From positions 1 to 14,551 of the forward strand of contig CAYREF010000047.1 in NCBI GenBank assembly GCA_964423265.1: 14,551 nt of DNA, given 5' to 3'. A model generated the notes under the pieces. The model did no database searches. It saw only the letters and a program-made list of their open reading frames with translations, and had not been told where the DNA came from. Below are positions 14,538-14,551 of the stretch, in pieces (the first letter of the stretch is position 1; every line of letters starts with the position of its first letter). This DNA is from M55B165 sp964423265. Its GTDB lineage: Bacteria; Actinomycetota; Humimicrobiia; Humimicrobiales; Humimicrobiaceae. The position numbers and the translations under genes are program-made.

Positions 14538-14551
14538 TTTTAGTGACCAAT

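Noticed and set aside
1..14551. CRISPR array, tRNA or rRNA genes, insertion sequences, riboswitches
   Set aside because: No regularly spaced repeats, no cloverleaf with a CCA-adjacent acceptor, no transposase-like frame and no recognisable riboswitch core were seen on either strand.

Overview
This is a bacterial window, AT-rich by eye. The genes are tightly packed, most have Shine-Dalgarno sequences, and sigma70-like TTGACA/TATAAT boxes are recognisable. The sequence alone does not name the phylum. A complete V/A-type ATPase operon, a PIN-domain toxin-antitoxin pair and bacterial-type tRNA-modification genes fit an anaerobic or fermentative low-GC bacterium, but that lifestyle is an inference.

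Layout. Bases 1-174 hold no gene, only a two-copy 14-bp tandem repeat and a probable promoter. Bases 175-1659 (+) encode a polytopic GT-C (family 39-like) glycosyltransferase. Facing it tail to tail across a single base, 1661-3595 (-) encodes a membrane-anchored protein with three DUF11-like repeats and a C-terminal SGNH/GDSL hydrolase. A 192-bp divergent promoter region (3596-3787) then leads into the nine-gene V-type ATPase operon (3788-12297, +), in the order H/G-like, I, K, E, C, F, A, B, D. From memory this is the Enterococcus hirae order ntpF-I-K-E-C-G-A-B-D. The proteolipid carries every side-chain ligand of the E. hirae sodium site, so a Na+-coupled enzyme is the best reading. Catalytic subunit A has its P-loop and catalytic Glu, and subunit B has the arginine finger.

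Behind the operon, on the opposite strand, is a vapBC-type toxin-antitoxin pair (12326-12966) with a near-consensus promoter. It is divergent from a TsaC/YrdC/Sua5-family threonylcarbamoyl-AMP synthase gene (13068-13712, +), which appears to be transcribed leaderless or nearly so from an extended -10 promoter. The right edge (13731-14344, -) holds a broken mnmA. Its C-terminal domain and middle region, with the second catalytic Cys, lie in two different frames, and the N-terminal PP-loop domain is replaced by unrelated AT-rich sequence (14345-14551).

How the parts fit. The ATPase subunits form one rotary ion pump or synthase, with tight spacing, overlaps and one promoter. The glycosyltransferase and the SGNH protein could both act at the outer face of the membrane on surface glycans, but they are not an operon. 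TsaC makes the intermediate for tRNA t6A37 and MnmA makes s2U34, so both right-hand genes concern anticodon-loop modification. The items most worth a second look are the DUF11x3-SGNH fusion, the double lesion in mnmA with foreign-looking sequence beyond it, the unusual active-site residues of TsaC, and the Na+ signature of the proteolipid.
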